64,000 bases of DNA. Source: JBBDXI01 sp040902425. Lineage in GTDB: Bacteria; Planctomycetota; Phycisphaerae; Phycisphaerales; UBA1924. Where the stretch lies: positions 6,719-70,718 of the forward strand of contig JBBDXI010000103.1 of the NCBI GenBank assembly GCA_040902425.1, given 5' to 3'. Below are positions 9,441 through 17,667 of this stretch, one piece after another; the first letter of the stretch is position 1; each line of letters starts with the position of its first letter. The notes beneath the pieces were generated by a model that did not search any database, was not told the DNA's origin, and was given only the letters and a program-made list of their open reading frames with translations. The position numbers were made by a program, and so were the translations under genes.

Positions 9441-11711
9441 TCACCCGGCGGCTTCGAGGCGCAGGTCCAGCACGGCGTGCCCGTCGATCTGAAAATACTC
9501 GACGGTCAGGCCGACCGGGCCGTCCTCCGCGTGCTCGAACTCGCCGGTGTCCCGCGTCGGCCCGTGCCAGGTCCAGTTCTCGATCAGCGTGGTCCGGCTG
9601 CCGGGGTCTTCCCCCCCCGGACGCGTGAGGATCACCCGGACCCCGTCGTCGCTCATCGTGACCACCCGCCACCGGCCCCGCGGCAGGTTCAGGGTGGTCT
9701 CCGCCGTCACCCCGTAGCGGGACCGCTCCGGCAGCCGGTCCCTGACCTCCTGCCACGCCTTGATCGAGCGGGGCCCCGCGCTCCCGAAGGGCAGCGAGAG
9801 CGGCCCCTTCCAGGTGAGCTCCACCGCGCCCTCTCCCGTGGCCCCGCGCCGCCAGGACTCCGGGTCCTCGCGCGGGTCGGCCGGCCAGGGGAAGACCCGG
9901 ACCGTCCAGGTCGCGTCGAGGGCGACGCCCCGGACCGCCAGCCGCTCGCGGTCCGCCGTCAGCTCCAGGTCGTACGCGGCCAGCGAGAGCCCGCCCGCGG
10001 GGCGCACGGCGAACCGCGCGGCCTCGCCGCCCTCGGCCCGCAGCGGCTCGACGACGGCGCCCATCGTCGGGCGCGGCAGCACGACCTCCTGCGCCCCGAA
10101 GACGGCGTAGACATCGCCGCCGCCGGCGCTCGAGACCCTCCGCACCAGGGGGGAGGCGTGGTCCCACGGGCCCCACTCGGTCATCACGATCTTTTCTCGC
10201 CCCGCGAGCGCGGAGCGCGCCCCTACGGGCCGCTTCTCGCCGATGACGGCGACCTCGGGCAGGACGTACATCGGCTCCTGGCGGTCGGTGATGACCTCGG
10301 CCCCCTGGGGCGCATCGACCGCCGCCCCGCCCTCGACCGTGTTGCGCGCGAACACCGTCCCGCGAACGCGGTCCTTCCCCGGGCTCAGGTCGCGCAGGTG
10401 CAGGGCCGGCGAGACCCCCTCGAAGCGGTTCCCCGCGATGACGTTGTCCGCCACCCCCCGGTACCCACCCCCCACTACCCCCGGCTTTGTCAGCAGGGCC
10501 TTGTCGTCGTCCCACCAGAGGTGCACGCCGCACCGGTCGTTCGTGAACGCGTTGCCGACGATCAGGTTGGCGCTCCCGTGCTCGATGTTGATCCCGCCCC
10601 GCTCCAGGCCGTAGGCCATCTCGCCGTTGCCCGCGAAGGTGTTCTCGGCGATGGTCATGCCCTGGGAATACCCGCCCCAGATGCCGCAGATGGCGTTCTG
10701 GACGAAGCGGTTGCCGAAGATGCGGTTGCCGTGGCTGAAGGTCATCTCCAGGCCGTGGGCGGGGGCGTAGGAGAAGTCGTTGCGGAGGATGATGTTGTCG
10801 TTGCACCCCTTGCGCTCGTAGCTGAAGTCCGGGGGGGCGGGCGCATCCCCGATGGCCTCCTTGCCGGCGAAGCCGAAGAGGCCGTCGCCGCCGTGCGTCA
10901 CCGAGTTCTCCGCGATGAGGTTCGCCGAGCATTGCTCGAACATGAGGATGCCGGCGGAATCCTGCCCGCGGTTGTAGACCCCGTGGCTGTAGCCGCGCAC
11001 GCAGAAGTCGAGGGCGTTGCGGCAGACGGCGTTGCCGGAGCTGCGCCACATCGCCAGCCCCCAGCCGGAGAGGAACGAGCAGTCGTTGTCGAACACCCGC
11101 GAGCCCTGCACCCGGTCGAGGATGATCCCGTTCTGCCCCCGCCGGACGGTGACGTTGCGGATGGTCACCCCCGCCGACTCCTCGACGCAGGCCGCGGCCC
11201 CGTAGTTCTCCCGCCACTCGCCCTTGTCGTTGGCGTGGGGCCAGAGCCAGTCGCCCCCATCCTCGGCCTGCGGGGTGGAGCGGAGGCGCTGGCGGAAGTT
11301 GTCGTCGAAGGTGAGGCCCTCGAGCGTGAGCCCGCCGGCCCTGTTCGCGTGCAAGCCGACCTTGAAGCCCGAGACCGTCCCGCCCTTGATGGTGATGTTC
11401 CGCCGGCCGTCGATGCGGATGCCGACGCCCTTCATCGTGTCCGGCGCGGTCCCGGCGGGCGCGCCGCGGAGCGCCGAGCCGCTCACGAACTCCACCGTGA
11501 CCCCGTCGGCGACGATGTGGATGACGCCATCCCCCGCGGCGTCCGCGATCACCGTGCCCGGCGGGATCGCGACGCGGCAGGACCTGTCGATCCGCGTGTC
11601 GTCGGCGGTGATGAGGATGGTCGGCAGGCCGCCCGGGCCGGGGGCGGCCCCCGCGCCGGTGCCGGGTTGAGCCAGGAAGGACGCCGCGAGGGCGGTCAGG
11701 GCGGTGAGCAT
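9441..11711 (-). CDS. Secreted right-handed parallel beta-helix protein
   Basis: This 756-residue protein begins with a signal peptide (MLTALTALAASFLAQPGTG). Residues about 60-460 are a beta-helix made of repeated coils such as NITIKGGTVSGFKVGLHAN, GVTIRNVTVRRGQNGIILD, GNRIFGNRFVQNAICGIWGG and ANLIVGNAFTNDRCGVHLW, in the NosD/pectate-lyase style. The last 200 residues form a beta-rich domain ending EFEHAEDGPVGLTVEYFQIDG, which resembles a PA14-like or carbohydrate-binding module. A polysaccharide-related role is plausible but no catalytic residues were identified. It ends 124 bp before the DUF2795 gene on the same strand. Confidence 0.8.
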   Translation of the reverse strand: MLTALTALAASFLAQPGTGAGAAPGPGGLPTILITADDTRIDRSCRVAIPPGTVIADAAGDGVIHIVADGVTVEFVSGSALRGAPAGTAPDTMKGVGIRIDGRRNITIKGGTVSGFKVGLHANRAGGLTLEGLTFDDNFRQRLRSTPQAEDGGDWLWPHANDKGEWRENYGAAACVEESAGVTIRNVTVRRGQNGIILDRVQGSRVFDNDCSFLSGWGLAMWRSSGNAVCRNALDFCVRGYSHGVYNRGQDSAGILMFEQCSANLIAENSVTHGGDGLFGFAGKEAIGDAPAPPDFSYERKGCNDNIILRNDFSYAPAHGLEMTFSHGNRIFGNRFVQNAICGIWGGYSQGMTIAENTFAGNGEMAYGLERGGINIEHGSANLIVGNAFTNDRCGVHLWWDDDKALLTKPGVVGGGYRGVADNVIAGNRFEGVSPALHLRDLSPGKDRVRGTVFARNTVEGGAAVDAPQGAEVITDRQEPMYVLPEVAVIGEKRPVGARSALAGREKIVMTEWGPWDHASPLVRRVSSAGGGDVYAVFGAQEVVLPRPTMGAVVEPLRAEGGEAARFAVRPAGGLSLAAYDLELTADRERLAVRGVALDATWTVRVFPWPADPREDPESWRRGATGEGAVELTWKGPLSLPFGSAGPRSIKAWQEVRDRLPERSRYGVTAETTLNLPRGRWRVVTMSDDGVRVILTRPGGEDPGSRTTLIENWTWHGPTRDTGEFEHAEDGPVGLTVEYFQIDGHAVLDLRLEAAG

Positions 11712-11754
11712 CCGGGCATGCTACCGGCTGACGCGTGAAACGAGCGGCGGAGCC

Positions 11755-12363
11755 TCAGGCGTCGGTGCGGTCGACGACGCGGTACGCCTCCCGCTCGCCG
11801 CGGCCGCGGAGCGGGTAGTCCTTCCGCAGGGGGTGGGCGGGGTAGGTCTCCCAGAGGAGGATCCGCCGCAGGTCGGGGTGGTTGCGGAAGCGGATGCCGA
11901 ACATGTCGAAGACCTCGCGCTCGGGCCACTCGGTCCCGGGCCAGAGGTCGGTGACGCTGTCGAGCCAGAGGGCGGGGTCTTCGACGATCCCGTCGGTGGG
12001 CAGCGAGGGGTCGAGGAAGATCTTGACGAAGAAGCGGTCGGTCCGGGGGATCGAGACCAGGTTGAAGACCACGGCGAAGCGCCCGGGCATCTTCGTCGGG
12101 TAGCCGAGGTAGTCGATGCCGGCGACGTCGGAGAGGAAGTCATAGTTCGCCCGCGGATCGGTCTTGAGGAAGGCCATGACCTCGTGCAGGTCGGCGGGCT
12201 CGACGATGAGCGTGCTCTGGTTGCGGAACTCGGTGGCCCGGAACTTCTTCGACGGGAAGGCGGCCTTGACCAGCCCGAAGGCCGGGTGGTCGAGGTTGAC
12301 TGAACTCCGCTCGTCGGGCGCGGCCGGGTTGGCTGGTGCGGTGCTCTCGGGCATGGGCCGCAA
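11755..12363 (-). CDS. nuoC: NADH-quinone oxidoreductase subunit C
   Basis: This 202-residue protein is the 30-kDa peripheral-arm subunit of respiratory complex I. The signature is clear: DVAGIDYLGYPTKMPGRFAV, then WPGTEWPEREVFDMFGIRF and HPDLRRILLWETYPAHPLRKDYPL. Length is normal for a stand-alone NuoC. Unusually, no other nuo gene is in the window; the downstream neighbour is a beta-helix protein and the upstream neighbour, 15 bp away on the same strand, is a nucleotidyltransferase. The rest of complex I must be elsewhere in the genome. Confidence 0.95.
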   Translation of the reverse strand: MRPMPESTAPANPAAPDERSSVNLDHPAFGLVKAAFPSKKFRATEFRNQSTLIVEPADLHEVMAFLKTDPRANYDFLSDVAGIDYLGYPTKMPGRFAVVFNLVSIPRTDRFFVKIFLDPSLPTDGIVEDPALWLDSVTDLWPGTEWPEREVFDMFGIRFRNHPDLRRILLWETYPAHPLRKDYPLRGRGEREAYRVVDRTDA

Positions 12364-12378
12364 GTGTAGCGGCGGGGC

Positions 12379-13056
12379 TCAGGGCCCGGCAGGCTCGGAT
12401 GCGCCCGCCCGGTGCAGCTCCAGGAACTTCTCGCGGACGAAGGGGCTGAGGTGCTGCTCGGCGAAGGCGGGGGGCAGCGCGAGAAGGCGGATCAACTCCA
12501 GGACGTCGGAGAGATCGCGCAGGCGAGCGGGGTTGGTCATCCCCGAGGCAAGCTTGAGCTCGATCAGCGTGGGGAGGTTGAGGTACCGGATGTGGTCGTG
12601 CTCGAGCGCCACGCCGGAGGGATCGGGGAATCGGACGGGCTTGGGCTTGCCATCGCCGGGGTACTCGCCGGAGATGATGAAGTCGATCCGGACGCCGGTC
12701 TGCGTGTCCCGGATGCCCTTGCCGCCGGCCACCACCGGCAGGTACCCGAGCCCGACGAGCGAATCGTGGATGCCTCGCAGGCCCTCCGTGGTCACGAGAA
12801 TGTCGACATCTTCCGTGAACCGCCGTAGCCCGTGATGGAAGAGCGCCATGCCGCCGGAGACGGCGTAGGGGATGCCGAGGTCGTTGAGCCTTGCAGTAAC
12901 CCGCCGCAGGGTGTCGTGCACCGCGCTGCGGTCCTCGAAGTGACGGCTGCCCTCGCTCAAGGCCCACCTCGGGTCGGTCTGCAGGCGCGTTTCGTACGCC
13001 ACCATGAACTGACTGTAGGCGTTCGTCGGATGCGTCCCGGCATTCGGTTCAAACAC
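12379..13056 (-). CDS. Nucleotidyltransferase-fold protein (AbiEii/MenA-like)
   Basis: The product has 225 residues. The nucleotidyltransferase active-site pattern is visible: SGGMALFHHG (residues 67-76), RRFTEDVDILV (78-88) with Asp83 and Asp85 as likely metal ligands, and RIDFIIS further on. A helical C-terminal part (TLIELKLASGMTNPARLRDLSDVLELI) matches AbiEii-type proteins, some of which are toxins that modify tRNA. No antitoxin-like partner gene lies next to it; the neighbour 15 bp downstream is nuoC. It may therefore be a housekeeping or orphan enzyme. Function is not proven. Confidence 0.75.
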   Translation of the reverse strand: MFEPNAGTHPTNAYSQFMVAYETRLQTDPRWALSEGSRHFEDRSAVHDTLRRVTARLNDLGIPYAVSGGMALFHHGLRRFTEDVDILVTTEGLRGIHDSLVGLGYLPVVAGGKGIRDTQTGVRIDFIISGEYPGDGKPKPVRFPDPSGVALEHDHIRYLNLPTLIELKLASGMTNPARLRDLSDVLELIRLLALPPAFAEQHLSPFVREKFLELHRAGASEPAGP

Positions 13057-13238
13057 GGAGCACCAGATCTTGTGGGCGAGTTCTGCGCACCACTACCGGC
13101 GTGACTCAGGTGGGACCGCCGGTAAACACCCGTCTCTCGTCCCGGACCTTCGTTGCAGACTCAACGACAGCGCGTCCGATAGCTCCCCTCGCCGCCGTTT
13201 CCGGCGGATGACATCCCCACACTGTTCGGAGGACCTCG

Positions 13239-13511
13239 ATGCCCATCGCGGGCGCCCACGGGCGCACCTCCGAGCCGCCGGAGCGCAGCTCGCCAGCCCC
13301 ATCGTCGCGATTGACCCGGGAGCAGGTCGTCGATCGCATCATCAGCATCAACCGCACCGCTTCGGTCGAGTTCCTGGAGAAGTTCGCCGACCGCGACCTG
13401 GACCGGTACCTCGACCACCTCGTGGCCGCCAGCACGCCCCGCGGGCGGCACGCCCGCTGGGAGCGGCCGGGCGACTCGCCCGCCATCCAGGGGCGCGAGG
13501 CGCAGGACTGA
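13239..13511 (+). CDS. Small conserved hypothetical protein
   Basis: This is a 90-residue protein with a disordered Ser/Pro/Arg start and a compact helical core: LTREQVVDRIISINRTAS, then FLEKFADRDLDRYLDHLVAA and PRGRHARWERPGD. No signal peptide or membrane segment is present. I recall similar short proteins from planctomycetes but cannot name a family. It stands alone and is followed about 90 bp downstream by a good terminator (13600-13632). Confidence 0.6.
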   Translation: MPIAGAHGRTSEPPERSSPAPSSRLTREQVVDRIISINRTASVEFLEKFADRDLDRYLDHLVAASTPRGRHARWERPGDSPAIQGREAQD

Positions 13512-13599
13512 AGCCCGGGTGGACCAGGGATCGCGCCTGCGGCGTCGGCTCGGAGAGCCGACCTACCCGTTCACGACCGACCGTCCGCGGGACGGGCGG

Positions 13600-13632
13600 A
13601 GGGGAGCCTGGTGGGGCTCCCCTCGGCCTTTT
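13600..13632 (+). terminator. Rho-independent terminator
   Basis: A 9-bp stem AGGGGAGCC / GGCTCCCCT with a 6-base loop is followed by CGGCCTTTT. It lies downstream of the small gene at 13239-13511 and upstream of the promoter-like repeats at 13654-13735. Confidence 0.7.
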
Positions 13633-13653
13633 CCGGCGTTTCCCTTAGCGGAC

Positions 13654-13735
13654 TCAAGCCCGGCCCGGCGGGGTCCGATTGCACCATCTGATCGGACCTC
13701 CGCGGCTCAAGCGGCCCCGGAGGGCGGTCCGATAA
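13654..13735 (+). promoter_or_regulatory. Two sigma-28-like boxes plus GGTCCGAT repeats
   Basis: In the 365 bp between 13511 and 13877 two TCAAG...CCGAT pairs occur: TCAAG at 13654 with CCGATT at 13675 (16 bp apart), and TCAAG at 13707 with CCGATAA at 13729 (17 bp apart). The second resembles FliA promoters (TAAAG/TCAAG then GCCGATAA). The word GGTCCGAT also occurs as an inverted pair (13672-13679 and 13691-13698) and again at 13727. It could be a flagellar-type promoter or an operator. The downstream gene is not a known flagellar gene. The rest of this stretch, 13736-13876, shows nothing further. Confidence 0.4.
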
Positions 13736-13876
13736 ACCCGCGGGGCCAGCGCGGCCCCGTGGTCGCGGCCGGCGGATGCCGGCTCTTCGGGCAGTGTCGC
13801 GGGCATCCGGGCGGAGACCGGTCAGCCGAGAGTCGTCCCGATCGCGGGACGCCCGCCGAGGACCGGAGCTTCGCCC

Positions 13877-15178
13877 ATGACCACCTCTCACCACACCGCC
13901 CTCCCGTCCGCTGCCCTGGCCCTCGCCCTCGCGGCGGGCCTCGGCGCGGGCTGCTCGCGCCCGTCCACCACCAGCGCCGGCACGGGCCCGCAGGAGACGG
14001 TCCACATCGTCAACCTCGACCGCCCCGCGGTGAGCCCGCTGGCGGTGTCCACGGGCGGGTGGGTCCCCGGCGAGGGCGGGCCGGTCTCGAGCCGGTTCGT
14101 GGCGCCCGCCGGGCCCGCGCCGGCGGCCAGCGACGTGCAGAGCCGGATCATGGAGCTGGCCTCATCCGGGCGGCACGGCTCGAGCGCTGCGCTCAGCGGG
14201 AACGTGACGCAGGTGAGCTTCGCGCCCGAGGGGGCCGACTTCGACCCGTGCCTCTCCCCGGACGGCCGCACGGTCGCCTTCGCCAGCACGCAGCACCGCG
14301 ACACCAGCGACCTGTACACCAAGTCGGTCGATGGGCGCGTCGTCACGCAGATCACCAGCGACCCCTCCAACGACCTCATGCCCCGCTTCAGCCCGGACGG
14401 CTCGCGCCTCGCCTTCGCCAGCGACCGCGCCGGCAACTGGGACATCTACGTGATGCCCGCGGCCGGCGGCAAGCCCATCCAGGTCACCTCCGGCCCGGCC
14501 CACGAGCTGCACCCTTCCTGGTCGCCCGACGGGTCGGAACTCGTCTTCTGCCGCCTCGGCGAGACCAGCGGCCAGTGGGAGATGTGGGTCACCGGCGTCA
14601 GCAACCCCGGCATCGCCCGGTACATCGGCAACGGGCTCTTCCCCGAGTGGTGCCCCGTCCCCGGGACCGGCGCCGCCGGCGCCGACCGCATCGCCTTCCA
14701 GCGGAGCCGCGAGCGCGGCGACCGCGCCTTCGGCATCTGGGTCCTCGACTACGCGCGGGGCGAGGCCGGCAACGCGACCGAGCTGGCCTCCACCCCCGTG
14801 GCCGCGTGCATCAACCCCGCCTGGAGCCCCGACGGCCAGTGGCTCGCCTACGCGACCGTCCCCAACCCCTCCGAGTGGTACCCCGGGGCCCGGCCCTCGT
14901 GGGCGGAGCTCTGGATGGTGGACGCGGCGGGGAACAACCGCATCGCCCTGACCGGGGGCCAGTTCGTGAACCTGATGCCCACCTGGGGCCCCGGAAACCG
15001 CCTTTTCTTCGTCAGCGACCGCGGCGGCGTCGAGAACATCTGGGCCATGGACACGACCAAGGTCATCGCCCTGGCCGCGGCCAACACCCGGTCCGCTGTT
15101 GCCGGAGTCGCCCCCCCGCCGAAGAAGGACCCGGCGGTCGTCAACGTCCCCGAGCAGGGGGGCCAGCCCCCCCACTGA
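13877..15178 (+). CDS. TolB-like PD40 beta-propeller lipoprotein
   Basis: This 433-residue protein has a lipoprotein signal (ALALALAAGLGAGC, Cys26). The body is a propeller of PD40/WD40-like blades with repeated SPDG motifs: DPCLSPDGRTVAFAS, MPRFSPDGSRLAFASDRAG, HPSWSPDGSELVFCR and NPAWSPDGQWLAYATV, ending FVSDRGGVENIWAMD. Such periplasmic propellers are protein-binding scaffolds, as in TolB. It is not the canonical tolB context: no tolQRA or pal is seen. A second lipoprotein gene follows 95 bp downstream on the same strand and may be co-transcribed. Confidence 0.82.
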   Translation: MTTSHHTALPSAALALALAAGLGAGCSRPSTTSAGTGPQETVHIVNLDRPAVSPLAVSTGGWVPGEGGPVSSRFVAPAGPAPAASDVQSRIMELASSGRHGSSAALSGNVTQVSFAPEGADFDPCLSPDGRTVAFASTQHRDTSDLYTKSVDGRVVTQITSDPSNDLMPRFSPDGSRLAFASDRAGNWDIYVMPAAGGKPIQVTSGPAHELHPSWSPDGSELVFCRLGETSGQWEMWVTGVSNPGIARYIGNGLFPEWCPVPGTGAAGADRIAFQRSRERGDRAFGIWVLDYARGEAGNATELASTPVAACINPAWSPDGQWLAYATVPNPSEWYPGARPSWAELWMVDAAGNNRIALTGGQFVNLMPTWGPGNRLFFVSDRGGVENIWAMDTTKVIALAAANTRSAVAGVAPPPKKDPAVVNVPEQGGQPPH

Positions 15179-15273
15179 CCACGATCCACCCCCCCGGCGG
15201 CCGGCTCCGGAAGGAGCTGCCGCCGATTGACGGTTCGCCCGACGTGGAGCGCGGGCAGGAACGGCAGGACGCC

Positions 15274-16074
15274 ATGACAACCGCACAGACCATGCTCAAG
15301 GAACCGCTCCGGCGCGGCCTTCGCGCTGTCGCCCTGGCCCTCGCGGGCGCGCTCGCCCTGGCGGGGTGCGCCCGCAAGGAGCCGCGCCTCATCATGCCGA
15401 CGGCGATCGTGGCCCCCTACGACGCCTCGCACGGCGAGCCGCTGCTCGCCGTCGTGCCGCTCCGCAACGAGTCGGGCACCACGGCCGCGGATGTGCTGGA
15501 GGTCACCGACCGGGTCGTCGCGGCCGCCTCGCAGGTGCGCGGCCTGCGGGTGCTCCCGCTCAACCGGACGCTCGCGGCGATGCGGTCGCTCAACATGGCG
15601 GACCTGGCGTCCCCGGCGGATGCGCGGATGCTGGCCCAGCAGCTCGGGGCCGATGCGCTGATCGTCGGCTCGATCACCGCCTACGACCCGTATAACCCGC
15701 CGAAGCTCGGCCTGGCCCTGGCGCTCTACATCCGCCCCGGCGCCCTCTCGCAGCCGGGGACCGCGGACATGGACCCGCGCCGCCTCCGCTACCAGCCCAC
15801 CGAATACCAGCACTTCCCCCGCAGCCGCAGCCACGAGGCCCCGGCCTCCGTCGTCTCGGTGTACCTCGACGGCAAGAACCACCAGGTGCAGGCCGACCTG
15901 CGGGAGTACGCGGCGGGGCGGCACGACCCCATGGCCGCCCTCGGCTGGCAGCGGTTCCTCACGAGCATGGACCTGTACGGAGAGTTCGCGGCGTGGCACA
16001 CGGTGCAGCGCCTGATCGACCACGAGTGGGTGAGGCTGACCGGATCGCAGCCCGCCCGCGAGAAGAAGAAGTAG
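15274..16074 (+). CDS. Lipoprotein with CsgG/FlgO-like fold
   Basis: This protein has 266 residues. The start MTTAQTMLKEPLRRG leads into a lipoprotein signal ending ALAGC (Cys32). The mature part begins with LLAVVPLRNESG, then a helix-strand pattern and LAQQLGADALIVGSITAYDP, the pattern of CsgG/FlgO/GNA1162-like outer-membrane lipoproteins that build or brace export channels. FlgO proteins are linked to flagella in other bacteria, which is of interest because a FliA-like promoter lies about 1.5 kb upstream. The fold assignment is by pattern only. A long alternative reading in the same frame from 13519 is the shadow of the propeller gene and was rejected. Confidence 0.68.
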   Translation: MTTAQTMLKEPLRRGLRAVALALAGALALAGCARKEPRLIMPTAIVAPYDASHGEPLLAVVPLRNESGTTAADVLEVTDRVVAAASQVRGLRVLPLNRTLAAMRSLNMADLASPADARMLAQQLGADALIVGSITAYDPYNPPKLGLALALYIRPGALSQPGTADMDPRRLRYQPTEYQHFPRSRSHEAPASVVSVYLDGKNHQVQADLREYAAGRHDPMAALGWQRFLTSMDLYGEFAAWHTVQRLIDHEWVRLTGSQPAREKKK

Positions 16075-16120
16075 CGGCGCCGCGGGCACTCGCCGGCGGG
16101 CCGCCGGACGAGAGCCCCGC

Positions 16121-16372
16121 ATGCACGCCACCCCGCAGCAGCCCGGTCAGATCGCCGACGCCCCGCGGCGCGTCCTCTTCAGCCGCGGCCGGCACCGCTG
16201 GTCGCTGGAGTGCGACACGCCGGGGCGGGGGGAGTTGCTGCGCTGGGTCGCGTGGTGCGCCGAGCAGCCGGCCTACGCCCTCGACCGTTTCGACGCCGCG
16301 GTTATCGCCACCCACTTTCTGAGGCCCGGCGAGCCCCAGGGCCTTAAGCCCGAGGCCCGAGAAGCCGACTGA
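16121..16372 (+). CDS. Small hypothetical protein
   Basis: This is an 83-residue protein with a plausible folded core: RRVLFSRGRHRWSLECDTPG, then ELLRWVAWCAEQPAYALDRF and AAVIATHFLRPGE. The Trp/Cys-rich composition is unlike a random shadow in this GC-rich DNA. No clear ribosome site precedes the ATG. It lies 46 bp after the CsgG-like lipoprotein gene and 69 bp before the Xer recombinase gene. No family is recognised. Confidence 0.5.
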   Translation: MHATPQQPGQIADAPRRVLFSRGRHRWSLECDTPGRGELLRWVAWCAEQPAYALDRFDAAVIATHFLRPGEPQGLKPEAREAD

Positions 16373-16391
16373 CTTATTGAACGTGGGCGGG

Positions 16392-16409
16392 CCCCCCCCC
16401 CCCCCCCCC
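16392..16409. repeat. Run of 18 C
   Basis: An uninterrupted C18 tract lies 32 bp upstream of the Xer recombinase start. Two other long G/C homopolymers in this window adjoin assembly gaps (25184-25209 and 32263-32309), so this run may be a sequencing artefact at an unmarked contig join. A true length-variable tract is the alternative. Confidence 0.9.
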
Positions 16410-16441
16410 GGCGGGCCGCGGCCCGTGACAGGAGCCCGACA

Positions 16442-17491
16442 ATGTCCACGCCCCCCACCCTTCCCATCACCGACGCCTTCAGCCGCTACCTCACGGACGA
16501 GCGGCACTTCAGCCCCTACACGGCGCGCTGCTACGGGGCCGACCTGCGCCAGTTCGTGGAGTTCCTCTGCGCGCAGGGCGGCCTGAGCATCGACGCGGCG
16601 CGGGAGGGCGACGCGCTGCGCATCCGCGAGCAGGCCATCTCCGGCAACGGCGGGCGCAAGCCGCAGAACGGGCACGCCGACTCGATGCCCGGCAGCCTGA
16701 CCAGGACGATCATCAGCGCCAACCCCGACCTCATCCGCGGCTTCCTGGCCCACCTCGGCGAGCAGCACTACTCGGCCGCGACCATGGCCCGGAAGATCGC
16801 CACGCTGCGGTCGTTCTTCAAGTGGGCCGAGCGGCGGGGCCTGGCGGATACCAACCCGATGACCCTCATCCGCACGCCGCGGCAGGGCAAGCGGCTGCCC
16901 AAAGCCATCACCATCGAGCAGATCGAGAAGCTGCTGGCGGCGCCGGACGAGCGCGAGGTGCTGGGGATGCGCGACCGGGCGATGCTCGAGACGCTCTATT
17001 CGACCGGCATCCGCGTGAGCGAGCTCGTGGGCCTGGAGGTGGACGACATCGACCTCTCCGGCGAGGCCGTGCGCGTGAAGGGCAAGGGGAAGAAGGAGCG
17101 GGTGGTGCCGCTGGGCTCGCACGCCCTGGCGGCGGTCAGGCGCTACATGGACATGCTGCGGGCCGACGGACGGCTGCTCCCGGCGTGGGCGGAGGGGCGG
17201 GCGCACCGGCCGCTGTTCGTCAACAAGCACGGGGGCCGGCTCTCCAGCCGGAGCGTCCGCCGCAAGCTCGACAAGTACCTCAAGCAGGTGGGGCTGGACC
17301 CGACGATCAGCCCGCACACGCTGCGGCACAGCTTCGCGACGCACCTTCTGGACAACGGGGCGGACCTGCGGAGCGTGCAGGAGCTGCTGGGCCACCAGAG
17401 CCTGAGCACGACCCAGGTGTACACGCACCTGACGACGCAGCGGATGCAGAACGCGTACAACCAGGCCCACCCGCGCGCCGAAGCGGGTTGA
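16442..17491 (+). CDS. xerC: Tyrosine recombinase XerC/XerD
   Basis: This 349-residue site-specific recombinase resolves chromosome dimers at dif in its usual role. The N-terminal SAM-like domain (ITDAFSRYLTDERHFSPYTA) carries an unusual insertion of about 30 residues around 60-95. The catalytic set is present: Arg in STGIRVSELVGLEV (about 191), Lys in GKGKKERVVPLG, HTLRH (about 292-296), GHQSLSTTQVY with His near 318 and the nucleophile Tyr near 327. XerC versus XerD cannot be decided from sequence alone. No integration site, excisionase or phage gene lies nearby, so a housekeeping role is more likely than an island integrase. Confidence 0.88.
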   Translation: MSTPPTLPITDAFSRYLTDERHFSPYTARCYGADLRQFVEFLCAQGGLSIDAAREGDALRIREQAISGNGGRKPQNGHADSMPGSLTRTIISANPDLIRGFLAHLGEQHYSAATMARKIATLRSFFKWAERRGLADTNPMTLIRTPRQGKRLPKAITIEQIEKLLAAPDEREVLGMRDRAMLETLYSTGIRVSELVGLEVDDIDLSGEAVRVKGKGKKERVVPLGSHALAAVRRYMDMLRADGRLLPAWAEGRAHRPLFVNKHGGRLSSRSVRRKLDKYLKQVGLDPTISPHTLRHSFATHLLDNGADLRSVQELLGHQSLSTTQVYTHLTTQRMQNAYNQAHPRAEAG

Positions 17492-17517
17492 ACCCCTGGC
17501 ATCCGGTCATGAGCACG

Positions 17518-17554
17518 GGCCGCGTCCCCGGGTGGGCGCGGCCTGCTGCGTTTT
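17518..17554 (+). terminator. Rho-independent terminator after xer
   Basis: The stem GGCCGCG / CGCGGCC (17518-17524 and 17537-17543) is followed by TGCTGCGTTTT. It lies 27 bp after the recombinase stop codon. Confidence 0.6.
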
Positions 17555-17667
17555 GCCGGGCGCGCGGAACCGCCGCTGCTTCTGCGCATCAGACCCCGTG
17601 ATTCAGCGTGCACGCCGGGCCGGGCGCAAGCCGGCCGGGCTGACGCGCCCCTCGAAAGGAGACGACC

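Noticed and set aside
12379..13056. Toxin of an AbiE toxin-antitoxin pair
   Set aside because: No AbiEi-like antitoxin gene is adjacent; the neighbours are nuoC and an unrelated small gene on the other strand.
13877..15178. Canonical TolB of the Tol-Pal system
   Set aside because: It has a lipoprotein signal and PD40 blades but no tolA, tolQ, tolR or pal neighbour, and the N-terminal TolB domain is not clear.
16442..17491. Integrase of a genomic island
   Set aside because: No tRNA, attachment repeat, phage gene or excisionase lies nearby, and the protein is Xer-like.
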